From Loripinus fragilis (Eukaryota > Mollusca > Bivalvia > Lucinida > Lucinidae): a stretch of DNA of 64,000 nt. The DNA lies in the NCBI GenBank assembly GCA_964019695.1, contig OZ026531.1, positions 7,697,701-7,761,700 on the forward strand, written 5' to 3'. A program made the translations under genes and the position numbers. A model generated the notes under the pieces. The model searched no databases and was not told where the DNA came from. It saw only the letters and a program-made list of their open reading frames with translations. Positions 44,040 through 54,905 of this stretch are shown piece by piece; position 1 is the first letter of the stretch, and every line of letters begins with the position of its first letter.

Positions 44040-44320
44040 TCTGGTTTTCACTATTCATTAAAAATTTAGCCTATTATTCATCTCATTAAAATTTTGGGTT
44101 ATTCATTAAAATAAGACCAATTATTCATTATAAGTAAGAAAGGTGGCAAATAAATTTGATTATTCACTATTCATTAATTTTTTCTTCAATTCATTAAAAA
44201 ACAGGATTATTCATTATTTTTTAGGCTCTCACTATTCAGTATTCATTATTCTTTTGGCTCATTATTCACTATTCATTATAAAAAAAGGGCCATTATTCAC
44301 TAATCATTATACCCCATCTA
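44040..44320. repeat. ATTCATTA low-complexity tract
   Basis: Irregular repetition of TTATTCATTA, TATTCACTATTCATTA and similar words for about 280 bases. Confidence 0.85.
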
Positions 44321-44429
44321 GACCCTCATAAATGTTCAGACACAGTTTTAGACCCCTAGTTCCACAACACAGCTGTGCAAGGTCCTTTAAAACGTAAAAA
44401 ATAATGATAATAAATAAAAATTTTAACCG

Positions 44430-44648
44430 TGACATGTGATTTCCAACTACGTGACATTTTCAGATGAATAAATTCTGACCAGCCTGTGCAACCTCCTGTT
44501 AAGCTTAGACACTCCATATGCTGTTCGGTCAGTAGCTTACGGTCAGAATATTCAAGCGACAAGCAAAGGCTCTGATCAGACTGCGCGTATGCGCAGGCTG
44601 GTTTGAGACTTTGCTGGTCGCACATACCACATTGTTGGAAATCTCATG
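44430..44648 (-). mobile_element. MITE family C, copy 1
   Basis: TGACATGTGATTTCCAACTA at the left and TTGTTGGAAATCTCATG at the right are inverted. The interior has the hairpin GCAAAGGCTCTGATCAGACT...CAGGCTGG. Copies at 50262-50488 and 56708-56917 are in the other orientation. Confidence 0.8.
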
Positions 44649-44669
44649 ATAATAACACAACTCGGCAGC

Positions 44670-44879
44670 AGAGATAGGGAGCGCAGTGGCTCAGTGATAG
44701 AGTGATTTACTCGAGACCTAAGGGCCGCGGGTTCGAGCCTCACCGGCGTCTCTGCGTTGTGGTCCTTGAGCAATACACATTTATCCTAGCTTAGTACTGG
44801 TTCAACACAGGAAGACCTGTCCCTATATAACTGAAAGATTGTTGATGGGACGTAAAGAATCAAATCAAACAAACAAAAA
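44670..44879 (+). mobile_element. SINE family 1, complete copy with target duplication
   Basis: ACAACTCGGCAGC flanks it at 44657-44669 and 44880-44892 (the last copy differs at its first base boundary only). The head GGGAGCGCAGTGGCTCAGTG carries a pol III A box and CGGGTTCGAGCCTCACCGGC a B box. The body includes AGCTTAGTACTGGTTCAACA and the tail GGGACGTAAAGAATCAAATC then AAACAAACAAAAAA. Best-preserved member; related bivalve SINEs exist, but I do not assign a published name. Confidence 0.9.
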
Positions 44880-45374
44880 ACAACTCGGCAGCTGACCCAT
44901 TTTAATTTCGAATCGTGACCAAAAGTTAAGGTCAGTCGGTCGTCACTTGAAATCGAAATGACCATAATGACGTAGAATTATGTTTTGATTCGCCCCCGTT
45001 TACTGCCTAGATTTGATTGTATGTAGTCATTTCAATTAAATACTACCGGGAGCAAAAATATTGACCATGAACATTTGAAATGACCTTAGCATTGTCACCG
45101 GTCAATCGAACTATTTTGATCACGAAAACATATGACCATGGAGTTTCAAATGGACCTTAGGTCTTAAACGTTCGGTGTTGGTAGTGATCAACCAGCGAAT
45201 ATGCACCTGTATAAAATTAATAAAATGACCGCACACAATGCTCTTGCATCGCTGCTATCCATTAGATGCCATGGAAGATTCAGACCAGCACCACTCATGC
45301 ACACACGGCTGATGAATAAATCCGTACACGCGAGTACTTTGAAGGTCATTTCTTTTACGGGTGGTTGAACTGGT

Positions 45375-45467
45375 CTTCCTATATATATTGGGTATCTGGA
45401 ATCATCGTCAATATTGCAGAGAATAACCGTGGTCAGTTATTACAGAGAAGTGTTACTGGCCAAGAAA
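45375..45467 (+). promoter_or_regulatory. Candidate core promoter and 5' leader of peroxidase gene
   Basis: CTTCCTATATATATTGGG (about 45376-45393) could be a TATA element about 85 bases before the start codon. CTGTATAAAATTAATAAA near 45208 is an alternative further up. No transcript start can be read from sequence alone. Confidence 0.3.
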
Positions 45468-45479
45468 ATGCGCTATTTG
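45468..45479 (+). CDS. Animal haem peroxidase, exon 1 (start codon)
   Basis: ATG CGC TAT TTG is followed directly by GTAAGT. Joined to exon 2 in phase 0 it produces MRYLLLVLALTGSGLVSC, a textbook signal peptide, which neither exon gives alone. That join is the reason for this start. The purine-rich CAAGAAA context before ATG is favourable for translation. The gene then runs through exons at 46774, 47579, 49514, 50877 and 51977. Confidence 0.8.
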
Positions 45480-46098
45480 GTAAGTTATCTTATTTTACCA
45501 CGCGTAACAAATTATTATAAAAAAAGATAAAAAAAGAAAATAAATGATAATAATCTAATTAATTTTATTTTCCAACGAAATCATTCATATGTTGTGTGTG
45601 CTCAAAAGATTCATCTCTTTTGAGAACCCAAAATATATGCTAAAATGATCAGTATGAAAATATTTACAATTTTACGCTGAAAAAAAAAATGTTTATCTAA
45701 ACATGTGTAAAAATTACTGATTATTTCAATTACTATTCCAAAGTTATTTTTTTAAAAAATAAATAGATCTATGTAAATAATTGTTTTTTCGCTCTGTTTA
45801 AAATTTTCGGTCAAATGGCCTTGATTGTATGGCTGTGCGCTGTACATTTTTGTACGCGAAGATAATCCACGAATTTATGGGATCATTTTCGGTACAGACG
45901 CACAAACCATGCAACAACCTACACTTATAATTTCAATAAAAGGCGCAAAAAGATATGAATATATGATTGTTTTGTATAAATCATTAGGATAGACTAGAAA
46001 CTAATTGTATATTTTATGTCTAATAAAATTCTGTTCTGTTCTGATTATATGCACTAAAATTTGTATTACAATATAACTATAATGAAGAATTATATAAT

Positions 46099-46270
46099 AT
46101 TGATTCTTTACGTTCCAGTCAACAATTTTTCAGTTATGTCGGGACGGGTTTTCCTAGGTTGAACCAGTACATTAGCAAGTATTAATGTGTCTTGCTCAAG
46201 TACACAACACAGTGACACCGTTGTGGCTCGAACCCGCAACCCGTCGGTCTCAAGTCAAACGCTCTACTAC
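46099..46270 (-). mobile_element. SINE family 1, intron 1 copy
   Basis: Minus-strand copy: B-box region CGGGTTCGAGCCACAACGGT, body and GGAACGTAAAGAATC tail are visible; the A-box end is damaged. Confidence 0.8.
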
Positions 46271-46555
46271 ACATTATTTTACAATACAGATAAAAGAAAA
46301 CTGTGCATTTGTAAATATTCTTCCAGTACCGAAACAAAGAAAATCTCTGCCATAAACGAATTGGTAGCAGTTATTTGTTTGAAATGTTGTCAGTTGATTT
46401 ATTTAGAACTAGAAACCCACAAATGGGTACTATGTCAGACAGTGAAGACCCAGAGTATAATGCCTTATAAGGCGACATTTCATTAGGATCTGCACTGTTT
46501 GGTAAGGAAAATCGATCTTCAAAATAAATCTCGATGAAAAAAAAGAGAAAAATAC

Positions 46556-46559
<4 letters not shown>

Positions 46560-46633
<74 letters not shown>

Positions 46634-46650
46634 TAATAATAATAATAACA
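46560..46650. repeat. (ATA)n microsatellite in peroxidase intron 1
   Basis: About 30 consecutive ATA units with one TGATA interruption. Poly-Ile/poly-Leu frames over it are artefacts. Confidence 0.98.
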
Positions 46651-46773
46651 CACGAACTCTTCAAAATGAATGTCGGTGATCTGTCTTGTCGATGAACTGT
46701 CTCGGTTCCATAATATCTACATGTAAATAAAAAGTATTCTAAGATAATATTATTTCCTCTTTTATATTTTCAG

Positions 46774-46882
46774 TTATTAGTCCTAGCCCTAACCGGCTCA
46801 GGACTGGTATCATGTTACCATGGACTCACCAGTTCAGAATTGCTAGAAATTCACAGACAAGCTAGGCAGGCTCCTGGCGATG
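46774..46882 (+). CDS. Animal haem peroxidase, exon 2
   Basis: Lies between TTTTATATTTTCAG and GTAAGT; 109 bases, phase 0 in and phase 1 out. It encodes the rest of the signal peptide and then CYHGLTSSELLEIHRQARQA, the start of the propeptide. Propeptides of this kind precede the catalytic domain in secreted or granule peroxidases. Confidence 0.85.
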
Positions 46883-47578
46883 GTAAGTAACAGCCCTCGA
46901 CACTAGAAACCTGTCTTCGGGGGTTTGCGAACAACAAATGCGCAGACCAGTCTGCGCAGATGCGCAGACTAATCAGCGCCTTTGTTATTCGTTTACTACA
47001 AAGTACCGTATCTTAACTTGCTTCAAGCGAAATTTGAATAGTCTACCTAGTCTCTGTTGCTGAGGAGACTGGTTTGAGTCTCGAAACCCCGAAGACAATT
47101 TTTCTCTCGTCGATGGTCATTTGTATGTGTAAAGTAAATATACAATGAAATGAATTTACCCTTAATGTTCTGACAAACAATAGTGAGTGAGGCCACAGCA
47201 AAGGTACAACTGGGTATGTTGCCTTGTGATCTCTTAGATCAGCCTTTGCATCCACAAGAGTCTTCGCTGACTTACATTTAAAGGAAGGATTTCTGAACCC
47301 CACGGCAGAAGAGTGGTTCAAATATGTGAATGCAGGGGTGGGGGAGCATACCTCCTGTCAGTTGCACATGGACCACTAAAACAATCTAGCTTATTTGCAG
47401 CTTTTAATTATTCCTAGGTATTTTTCTAAAGGCAATCAAATTAAATGTAGAGGTGAAGCTCCAGGAGCTCATGTATATGTTTACTGCTGAGTGGCAATTG
47501 AGAGTGACGAAACAGAAATATAGTTTGCCTTTTAAAGTTCCCTCCTGCCTTTAATTGAGATTTCGCTATTTCTTCCAG

Positions 47579-47702
47579 AGCCTTCCAGAGGTTCGTGTCC
47601 ACACCAACAAAAGATATTCAAAGGGAAACGCAAACCAGGCGAAAGGGAAAAGGACAGCCAGGCGAACTCACAGATCGATCGGGCACAACAGCTTATTGAT
47701 GA
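47579..47702 (+). CDS. Animal haem peroxidase, exon 3
   Basis: Between CGCTATTTCTTCCAG and GTATGC; 124 bases, phase 1 in, phase 2 out. Encodes EPSRGSCPHQQKIFKGKRKP then a Lys/Arg/Glu-rich, probably cleaved linker ending QIDRAQQLID. Weakly conserved propeptide sequence, so support comes from splice sites and frame continuity with exons 2 and 4. Confidence 0.75.
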
Positions 47703-48199
47703 GTATGCAACACTAATTCAACTTCATACGAATTCCTTATTTCGTGATGATACGCTGTAATTACGAGATTATAACTCGTATTTCAAAGATGACAAGTCAA
47801 AATTTCGAGATGACGACGTAATTTCAAACGATCAAACGTAATTCAGAGTAGAGGAACACGTGACTTGTAACGTCATATTTGTTACAGTAAGGGCGTAGCC
47901 AACTTGGAATGTGTACCCATATGTGGTTAATGTATTGCTTCAATCTCTGTAACAAAAGCGTTGCAAAAGCAAGCAGATATTACATGAGCTCGCCCACAGC
48001 TTAATATATAATTTAAATATTTTCACTTTGTGACCACACGCTTTTCGTAGACATTTTTTTTACCTAGACACGAGTTTTAACTAGGTCATTGTGTCGACTG
48101 TCGACGGCATGGTTTGTTTCTAAATGTTTTCTGTCACGCGATTACAGACCATACATTGCATTTGTTACCAACACAACTACAAAAAGTATGACCAATGTA

Positions 48200-48424
48200 C
48201 TGTCCTGCCAGCCAATAGTGACAATGGCGTGATGTTTTGTTTACAAACTTATCAGGGACTTAGAATTGATAGATCACTTGTTTATTAACCCTATCCGCAG
48301 GATAGGATTAATACACAAGTGATCTATTGATTCGCGTTAGCTCAAGTGGTGTGTATAAGTTCATGTTTTACGTAACAATTGTAAACAAAACATGACGTCA
48401 CTGTCACTCTTGGCTAGCAGGACA
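48200..48424. mobile_element. MITE family A, intron 3 copy
   Basis: CTGTCCTGCCAGCCAATAGT at the left and CACTCTTGGCTAGCAGGACA at the right, flanked by TA; internal palindrome around CTATCCGCAGGATAG. Confidence 0.85.
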
Positions 48425-48539
48425 TATCTGGCTTGACTCTTAAATAGACGCAACGCTGATGAAAATTGTGTCATCAAAGTGGATACAAGCTTCACCATGG
48501 CCGCGGCCACAATTTAATGTTGATACATTGACGTCACAA

Positions 48540-49060
48540 ATCATTTGTTCCACCGCGTGACAAAAGGTAATTTCAAGATGACAAAACGTAATTTCAAGTT
48601 ATCAAAACGTAATTTCAAAATAATAAAACGTAATTTTCAAATAAAAAAACAACAATAACAACGTAATTTTTTCAAGATGACAAAACGTAATTTCAAGTTG
48701 TCAAAGCGTAATTTCAAAATAATAAATAAAATAACAACAACGTTATTTCGAGATTATAAAACGTAATTAGAAGATGACGAAAACATAATTTCAAAATAAC
48801 AAAATCGTAATTCAAGGTGACAAAAATGAAATTTCAAGATGGCAAGTCGTAATCCCGAAATGACAAGTAATCATTTCGAGATTAAAGGTCAAAATTTTGA
48901 GGCTGTTAGTCGTAATTTTGATGACAAGTCGCAATTTTCAGATGACATTTCATGCTTTCGAGACCAAAGATCAAAATTGTGTGACTGCCAGTCGTAATTT
49001 CGAGATGACAAATCAGGACTTGAGACGAAAATGTCAAAATTCAGAGATGACATCAAATAA
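48540..49060. repeat. Degenerate minisatellite in peroxidase intron 3
   Basis: GATGACAAAACGTAATTTCA and variants (GTTATCAAAACGTAATTTCA, AATAATAAAACGTAATTT) repeat at roughly 18-25 bases, decaying towards 49060. Isolated related words begin at about 47760. Confidence 0.8.
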
Positions 49061-49134
49061 GATTTGGACAAATAAGATTTGGACAAATAAGACTTCGTGG
49101 CAAGCTCCTCATGTTACATTCCTATATAGTTTGT

Positions 49135-49228
49135 AGATCATATATTACAATTATAAAGGAATTAATTTCGAACGAGCGTAGCGAGTGACCCACTCAATTT
49201 CTTTATAATTGTAATATGTGAGCTATGA
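49135..49228. repeat. Hairpin repeat in intron 3
   Basis: ATATATTACAATTATAAAGG pairs with CTTTATAATTGTAATATGTG around CGAACGAGCGTAGCGAGTG. Confidence 0.75.
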
Positions 49229-49513
49229 CCTACTTATAGTCTTTCCTCCCATTTTCTGACTGCTCCTTTGGAAATCGTCGCATTGACCACTTAACGGATG
49301 TATTTAATGACTTTATTATAATAATAATTAATAGATATTACAAATATTGACAAAATATGTGATTAAGTTGGCAAAAAAAATAAATACAGTTTTTGTGCAA
49401 ACTGATTGGTTGTGACCCACGGAAGGGGCGGAGTTAACTATAAATGATACTGCTATCCACAAAGACTTTTCAGGAGACAATCACTCATGTTAATCAAACA
49501 TGTATATTTCCAG

Positions 49514-49686
49514 GGGAACTCCAGTCGAGGTTATTATACAAGAACTTGAAAGCTGCTCCACCGATACAATTACCTGTGATAGAACAGCAATATATAGAAC
49601 TGCCGATGGCAGTTGTAACAACCTTGACAGTCCAAGTTGGGGACAAGCGGGTATCATCCAGGAAAGACTGGTTCCTGCAGCCTATG
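49514..49686 (+). CDS. Animal haem peroxidase, exon 4 (domain start)
   Basis: Between TGTATATTTCCAG and GTAAGA; 173 bases, phase 2 in, phase 1 out. It encodes a segment with three cysteines and YRTADGSCNNLDSPSWGQAG then IIQERLVPAAY. The 'YRT.DG.CNN...P.WG.A......RL.PA.Y' string is the hallmark N-terminal entry of the animal haem peroxidase domain (peroxidasin, thyroid and myeloperoxidase relatives). By my count YRTADG begins near residue 109 of the joined protein. Another frame over this exon is open too but lacks motifs. Confidence 0.93.
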
Positions 49687-49822
49687 GTAAGACATATTGC
49701 CTTATATTCCCCCTTTCATTACTAATAAACTCTTCCGTCTGGTTTAACGCAATGAACCTCAGGTTGTCATAGTCTCCATATGTTCTAATAAACAAACGTT
49801 TTGTTGCAAGACGTTTTGAGAT

Positions 49823-50517
49823 CAAAGTAAGTAAGGGTACAAAGATCAGGAATCGATACAATCAAGTATCACACCTGACCCAGGATACCAATCGGAAAGT
49901 AACAACGTCACAATTAGACATCATCAACGAGAACCAAGAGGTCAGCTCTTTCCCAACAGGTGACCACAAAGCAACAATAAACAGACGTGCATGAAAGCAT
50001 AACAAAACAGGACAGAAATAACATAAAAGATCCACAAAAGAAGCACCGCCTTGGAACGGTCAGTAAAAATATTTTACTGGAGGGCTCAAACCGGTTTAAC
50101 GTTGCACTTACCTCACCCTTTGTTCATATGTGGATAAAGACACATAGATGTTTGGTTTGCATGAAAGATCCCTAACTTATCAATGCATCATCTCCTAGAA
50201 CATATAAATCAAGATATAAAAGGAGATAAAGCAAAGATAAGGACTCAACGGTAAATTAGCCGTGACATGAGATTTCCAACAATGTGGTATGTGCGACCAG
50301 CAAAGGCTCAGATCAGCCTGCGCATATGCGCAGTCTAATCAGAGACTTTGCTTGTCGCTTGAATATTCTATGACTGTTAAGCTACTGACCGAACATCATT
50401 TAAAGTGTCTAAGCTTGAAAGGAGACTGTACAGGCTCGTCTGAGTCTACACTTGTCAAAAGACCACATTGTTGGAATTCTCATGTCACAGCTCAAAACAA
50501 ACTAAATACCGGAGCAA
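49823..50517 (-). mobile_element. Penelope-like family 1 copy in intron 4, split by MITE C
   Basis: The 3' untranslated region runs from the outer end (CAAAGATCAGGAATCGATAC) to about 50260. MITE C then interrupts it, and the family resumes with AAACTAAATACCGGAGCAAAG to 50517. Similar sequences of about 90 bases (TGGTTTAACGCAATGAACCT...; TGGTTTAATGCAATGAACCT...) flank it at 49726-49822 and 50518-50613. Confidence 0.85.
50262..50488 (+). mobile_element. MITE family C, intron 4 copy
   Basis: GTGACATGAGATTTCCAACA and the inverted TTGTTGGAATTCTCATGTCAC (split over its last bases) bound it. Nested in the Penelope-like fragment. Confidence 0.85.
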
Positions 50518-50876
50518 AGTCTTCCATCTGGTTTAATGCAATGAACCTCAGGTTGTCATAGTCGCCATAGGTTTTTATAAACTAAGATTTTGTGCATGAC
50601 GTTTTGAGACCCCAACTCCTCATCAATACTTTTCAATTTGGTGCTCAAACATCGCCTCCTTTGTCTCATCGAGACTTCTTGACATCTGTTGTTGCCACCT
50701 CTTGTCACTTGCGTCAAATGTGTCACGTGTTTGTTTGAATTGTTTGTTTTTCTAGAGAAAAGATTAGCCGATTAACTCGTGTGACGGAAGCCTAAAATTG
50801 CAGTGAAAGCTCTCTTGAATGCAAATTGAAGTTAACAGTTCAGCTTCACTAAAATGTGTTCATGTTTATTTTACAG

Positions 50877-51065
50877 ATGATGGTGTTTCTAATCCCCGTG
50901 CTAGAAGCTCGAGAGATGGCAGCCCACTCCCAAATGTGAGACGAGTCAGCAACGAAGTGCATGCTAGTACCGGTCGAGCACGAAGATCGAGAACCCTAAC
51001 TTTGCACGCATTCCAGTTTGGACAGTTTGTAGATCATGATTTCATTGCTACCCCTAGTCAAGCTG
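50877..51065 (+). CDS. Animal haem peroxidase, exon 5 (distal haem pocket)
   Basis: Between TTTATTTTACAG and GTATGT; 189 bases, phase 1 in and out. It begins DDGVSNPRARS, continues PLPNVRRVSNEVHAS and reaches LTLHAFQFGQFVDHDFIATP. In this family the motif Q..DHD places the halide-site Gln, the haem-esterifying Asp, the distal catalytic His and a calcium ligand Asp; here they are Gln189, Asp192, His193 and Asp194 by my count. All four are present, so the visible active-site half is intact. It predicts an H2O2-dependent secreted peroxidase. Which subfamily (chorion-type, peroxinectin-like or other) cannot be told from this third of the protein. Confidence 0.96.
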
Positions 51066-51587
51066 GTATGTGACTTATTGCAGTCTTATTAAATTTTGTA
51101 ACGTACACTGGTATTACTTGGATCATCATAGCAACAGTCAGGGTTCCAATGGAAATCCGTTTTAAATGACGGTCACATACCCAGTCACTAGTCCATCAAG
51201 GGCGTATCAATGCTGTATAAGAACATAAAAGGGAAACTGCTAAAACAAGCAGTGATTTTCTTCCATTTTAACCGCTTTCAAAATAGGAACTGCCTTTAAC
51301 AGTAGTGAACTGAATGTTACACAAGGTTCATTTTTGTGCAGTAGGTGTGCATTATATTTACATTAAATGATAGTTAAGTTGTGCACTACAATGCACACTA
51401 TGTACACAAGGGTGTAACCTACAGTTCAGTCTTCATTGTAGGCTTGCATTGCTATTAATTTCCTTTATGCTCATCTAAAAAACCTTAAGCGAAATCACAG
51501 AAGCTAGCTTAATTTTTGTTTGGCTTACAGTGCCTTAATATTTTTATTTTGAATTATGATGTATGATGTATGCATCCAAGGGAGGGG

Positions 51588-51928
51588 GTACTCTGATATT
51601 TTCCTATATATGTAGGCTTGAATCATTTTTGGGGGTTCGGTTCAAAATTTTGAATTTCATTATTTGAGGAGGGGGAGAGTCGGAAAAGAGAACACTTTTG
51701 GGGATATGAAGATTTTGTGGATATTTATTTGGGGCCATAATAAAACTGGACTAGTTTTAGGGTACATTTCTATGCATTTTAGCGTCTTGTATTAAGGTCA
51801 AGGTACAGAATGGGAATATATTTTTGGGAGTGCTTAAATTTCAAATATGTTTTGGATATGCCTGATATTTTTGGGGGTAAACCGTAGATGCTTGGTTCAA
51901 GCCTACATGTCAAGAAAAATGTATGTAG
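51588..51928. mobile_element. MITE family D, intron 5 copy
   Basis: Shares GTACTCTGATATTTTC, AGGTCAAGGTACAGAAT and TTTCAAATATGTTTT with 13577-13916 in the same order; ends are decayed. Confidence 0.8.
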
Positions 51929-51976
51929 AACTATTCATATTTAACTAATACCATTCTGTACTTTATCTTTTTACAG

Positions 51977-52013
51977 TTGTAGATGACTGCTGTTCTGCAG
52001 AAGGACAGTCTGA
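51977..52013 (+). CDS. Animal haem peroxidase, exon 6
   Basis: A 37-base exon between CTTTTTACAG and GTAAGT, phase 1 in, phase 2 out, reading VVDDCCSAEGQS. A short cysteine-containing stretch straight after the DHD exon is usual for this family, where it leads to a C-x-P-I motif. That following exon was not found up to 64000, so the gene either has a very long intron or is cut short in this assembly. About 214 residues are encoded in total. Confidence 0.75.
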
Positions 52014-52147
52014 GTAAGTTAACCCATTGTATACTAATGGATTCTTCCTTCTGGTTTGATACAATAAACTTAGTATAGTCCATATCTAGGGGTATCACGT
52101 TGTAACTTAAAAAACAATATTGTGTTCTTTTGTCTGTAGATCTTTTT

Positions 52148-52232
52148 TACCTTTGCAAATAGTGAAGACCCTGATGAAATGCAGCATCATGCCGCATTTC
52201 ATCTGGGTCTTCACTGATTGCAAAAGTACTCC
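52148..52232. repeat. Hairpin repeat after exon 6
   Basis: TTTGCAAATAGTGAAGACCC pairs with GGGTCTTCACTGATTGCAAA around GATGAAATGC / GCATTTCATC. A partial relative (CAGTGAAGACCCAGAGTATA) is at about 46440 in intron 1. Confidence 0.8.
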
Positions 52233-52362
52233 GTTAGGGTTTTCCCCAATGCAAAGGGGTAAACTGCTTTTTAAATCAGTATGTGCATTGAAACAATCAT
52301 TTTAACCAGACACAAAAAAATATGTAAATATTTGGTATCATTTTTGCAATCATTAAAGCATA

Positions 52363-53612
52363 TACTATTGCCATAAAGTTAAGTATATTCCATTTGATAA
52401 CACCACTTAGGCTTTAGAAACGGTAAGAACGGAAACTTTTGAGAGATATCAAAAATTTATTGTAGTAGACAACAAAAGCAGAATACCAGCGATTTGATAA
52501 AAAAAACCCCGTAGAATCTCTGACTTGTTTATAGGCTGCAAACACCTTACAAAAAATACCCATAAATTTTACAAAATTCAATGAAAACATCCTGGAGGCC
52601 AAGAGTCAGCACAACTTTTACAATAAGGTCGCGATAGTTGTAATTTCTACAAAACTTTCTCTTTGGAGCATACACTTTCAGGATCTGGTGCAAAAAGTCA
52701 CGAAATGGCTCATAATAATCCACTACTTCCGGTTTATGTTGTGTATAGCCTTCACACTGTCGAATAATAACTTGGCACATTTTCAACATTAAATTCACTG
52801 GGTACATGCGTCATGAAATCGTGTCCCACTCATGCAGTAGAGTCTAGAAAAATTCACAATGATTTTGATACGGCCGGTTCCCGGTTTAAAACACGTCACA
52901 CGTGCTTGATAGGGTTCAAGTCTGGCAACAAGCTCGGCTGTGGAAGACTAGCGATGTTCTGATGATTTTTGTATTCCTCGATGATGCAAGTACAGTGAGG
53001 TCTTGCAATGTCATCTCGGAGCACCATGTTCTGACCATCTAGTGCCAGATTCCAGGATTTGGTCCTGGTACTTTTGAGAGTTAAAAGTCCCAGTAACCAC
53101 CTTTAACTGTATCATGTGGTCGTCAGATTATGTACCACGTACCATAATGCTTCAGTAGCAATTCTTTGCACTCAAGAATCAATGTAGACCTTTTCTTTTT
53201 TCTTATATTGCCACTGTCTCTATGTTCTTTCAAAGGTATGCTTACAACACTCTAAGACACGTTTAATACCCTTGCAATGTCATCTTGTTTCATACCAGCG
53301 TTCCTAATGGCAATTTTACACATTCTTTTCTCTTTCTTCTTTGTTTAATCCAACATTTGCGTTTTATGGCTATTTCATGACTCAACAGCAAAAGAAATTC
53401 TTTCTTGCATTTCAACTCCTAGACAGTACTGTGGCATAAGCTTCCCGCTCATGAACAGTAGTGAATGAAACTAATCGAACCTATCCAAATTTTGTAGCCA
53501 AAATACAAGTATACATGTCGAATAAAACCCAAAACTCAAATTATTTTTCATTACTTTGAAAATCGAGATCGTACATGTATAAAAAATATACTTCACTTTT
53601 TTGGCAATAGTA
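52363..53612 (-). mobile_element. Tc1/mariner-like DNA transposon, dead copy
   Basis: Terminal inverted repeats TACTATTGCCATAAAGTTAA and the complement of TTCACTTTTTTGGCAATAGTA are flanked by TA; 1250 bp is a normal length. On the minus strand, pieces of transposase are legible: a helix-turn-helix-like NAGMKQDDIARVLNVS (about 53270-53315) and SLPQPSLLPDLNPIKHV (about 52900-52950), the conserved region before the last catalytic acid. Multiple stops and frameshifts. It lies behind peroxidase exon 6, probably inside its next intron. Confidence 0.88.
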
Positions 53613-53978
53613 TATGAGCGCCGTCACGCAAAAAGGGTGCTTAACGTAATTTTTATGGAATTTTAGTTCTTTGGATTTTCTTTAGCTATAATGAGTTAAA
53701 AGTCCAATTCTGACATTTATTTTGTTATATGACGCCGATAAAACGGTTAAAACGTCATTAATAGATGGGTACCCTCTTCAGGTTCTGTATAAAATTACGT
53801 TACAAAGTAACGTTATTAGTGACGTAACAAAGTAACCTTATTTTACTATAACGACAAAAGAAAGGTCTTATAACCTTACATGTATCAAAGTCTGAGAATT
53901 CCTTCTTTAATATTACCATTTTAAGAAGAGTACCGAGTCTATTTTTTTCTTGTTGTCAGTTATTTAAAGGCAAATATA

Positions 53979-54450
53979 GTCTACAGTAAACGACGGCGAT
54001 TCCGCTACGATTCGAAATCAAGAGTCGTAGCGGAAACGGCATGGGCGCAGTAGAAGCGCCTAGGTTGTAGTAGAAGCGCATCGGAATCTTCATGATCGCC
54101 ACCTTACGGCGATTGTTTTGACCTGCTCAAAATTTACGTAGCGACATCGCCGTGGACTCGAAAGGGCAACGGTAGTAAGATCTTCATGAGCCGTATCGCG
54201 GCGGCATCGTGAGCATCGTAGCTCAATCGCCGTCACATCGCGGCGAAATCGCCGAGTTATTCATCCGCGATGCAGCTACGCTTCTCCTACGCTTCTGCTG
54301 CGCTATGCGCGATCTTGTTACGCTCTGTGCGCTCTTGCTACGACCTCTCTACGACTAACGCGCTTCCGCGGCGACTGTGCTTTTTAGGCATAGTCAACAT
54401 GGGCGCTTCTGCCACGCTTCCGCTACGCTCTTGGCGTTCTGGTCAACTCA
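53979..54450. repeat. CGATTCCGCTACG-word-rich foldback module
   Basis: Left half words such as CGTAGCGGAAACGGCATGGG, GTAGTAGAAGCGCATCGGAA and GGTAGTAAGATCTTCATGAG; the right half has complementary-type words (GCTACGCTTCTCCTACGCTT, CGATCTTGTTACGCTC). Its organisation parallels 43262-43725. GC is far above the flanks. The long frame at 54270-54602 follows from this composition. Confidence 0.6.
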
Positions 54451-54769
54451 TTGCCTGGTTCAAATGCTCTCCTAAAGTTGGTGTCGCTATTTTAGATTCT
54501 AGGACCACCTCTGAGCGTTTTCATGCCCATGTAATTAAAGAATTAAGAGCTATCTTCCAGTTGGTCATAGTGCCAAAACTGTATCCGTCTGTCTGCGGAT
54601 AATCATGGACAGACCCAGAACCGTGTGGCCCCCCGCCTCCGTCTTGCCTGGACCTAATCATCTAACATTCATAATGGCCAGCTGAAGCATAGTGACTTGA
54701 GCGCGTCTTTCGTTGACATTCAGCTAGACATAAATCAGTTGAACTTCAGATTGTATATAGAAATGATAC
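54451..54769. other. Unassigned DNA between CGTAG modules
   Basis: Nothing recognised. It may be the loop or cargo of a larger element whose other end is 54770-54905. Confidence 0.35.
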
Positions 54770-54905
54770 AAAATCGCATCGAAAGCGTAGCTCCATTGCC
54801 TAGGTTGTAGCAAGGTGCAGCTGCAACGCCATCAGCGTAGACTAAGCGTAGCAGGATCTTCATTGTCGTAGTGGGATCGTAGCAGCAGCGTAACTGGAAG
54901 CATCA
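54770..54905. repeat. CGTAG-word segment
   Basis: AAGCGTAGCAGGATCTTCAT, TAGGTTGTAGCAAGGTGCAG and CGTAGTGGGATCGTAGCAGC continue the word family of 53979-54450. Confidence 0.6.

Noticed and set aside
44670..44760. Possible tRNA gene
   Set aside because: It is the head of a SINE with target duplication and tail.
46371..46664. Frames encoding poly-isoleucine or poly-leucine
   Set aside because: They are translations of the (ATA)n microsatellite.
52547..52807. 86-codon minus-strand frame as a host exon
   Set aside because: It lies inside the Tc1/mariner element and is out of frame with the transposase traces there.
54270..54602. 110-codon frame
   Set aside because: It falls mostly in the CGTAG-word module; high GC and few stop codons explain its length. 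No motif.
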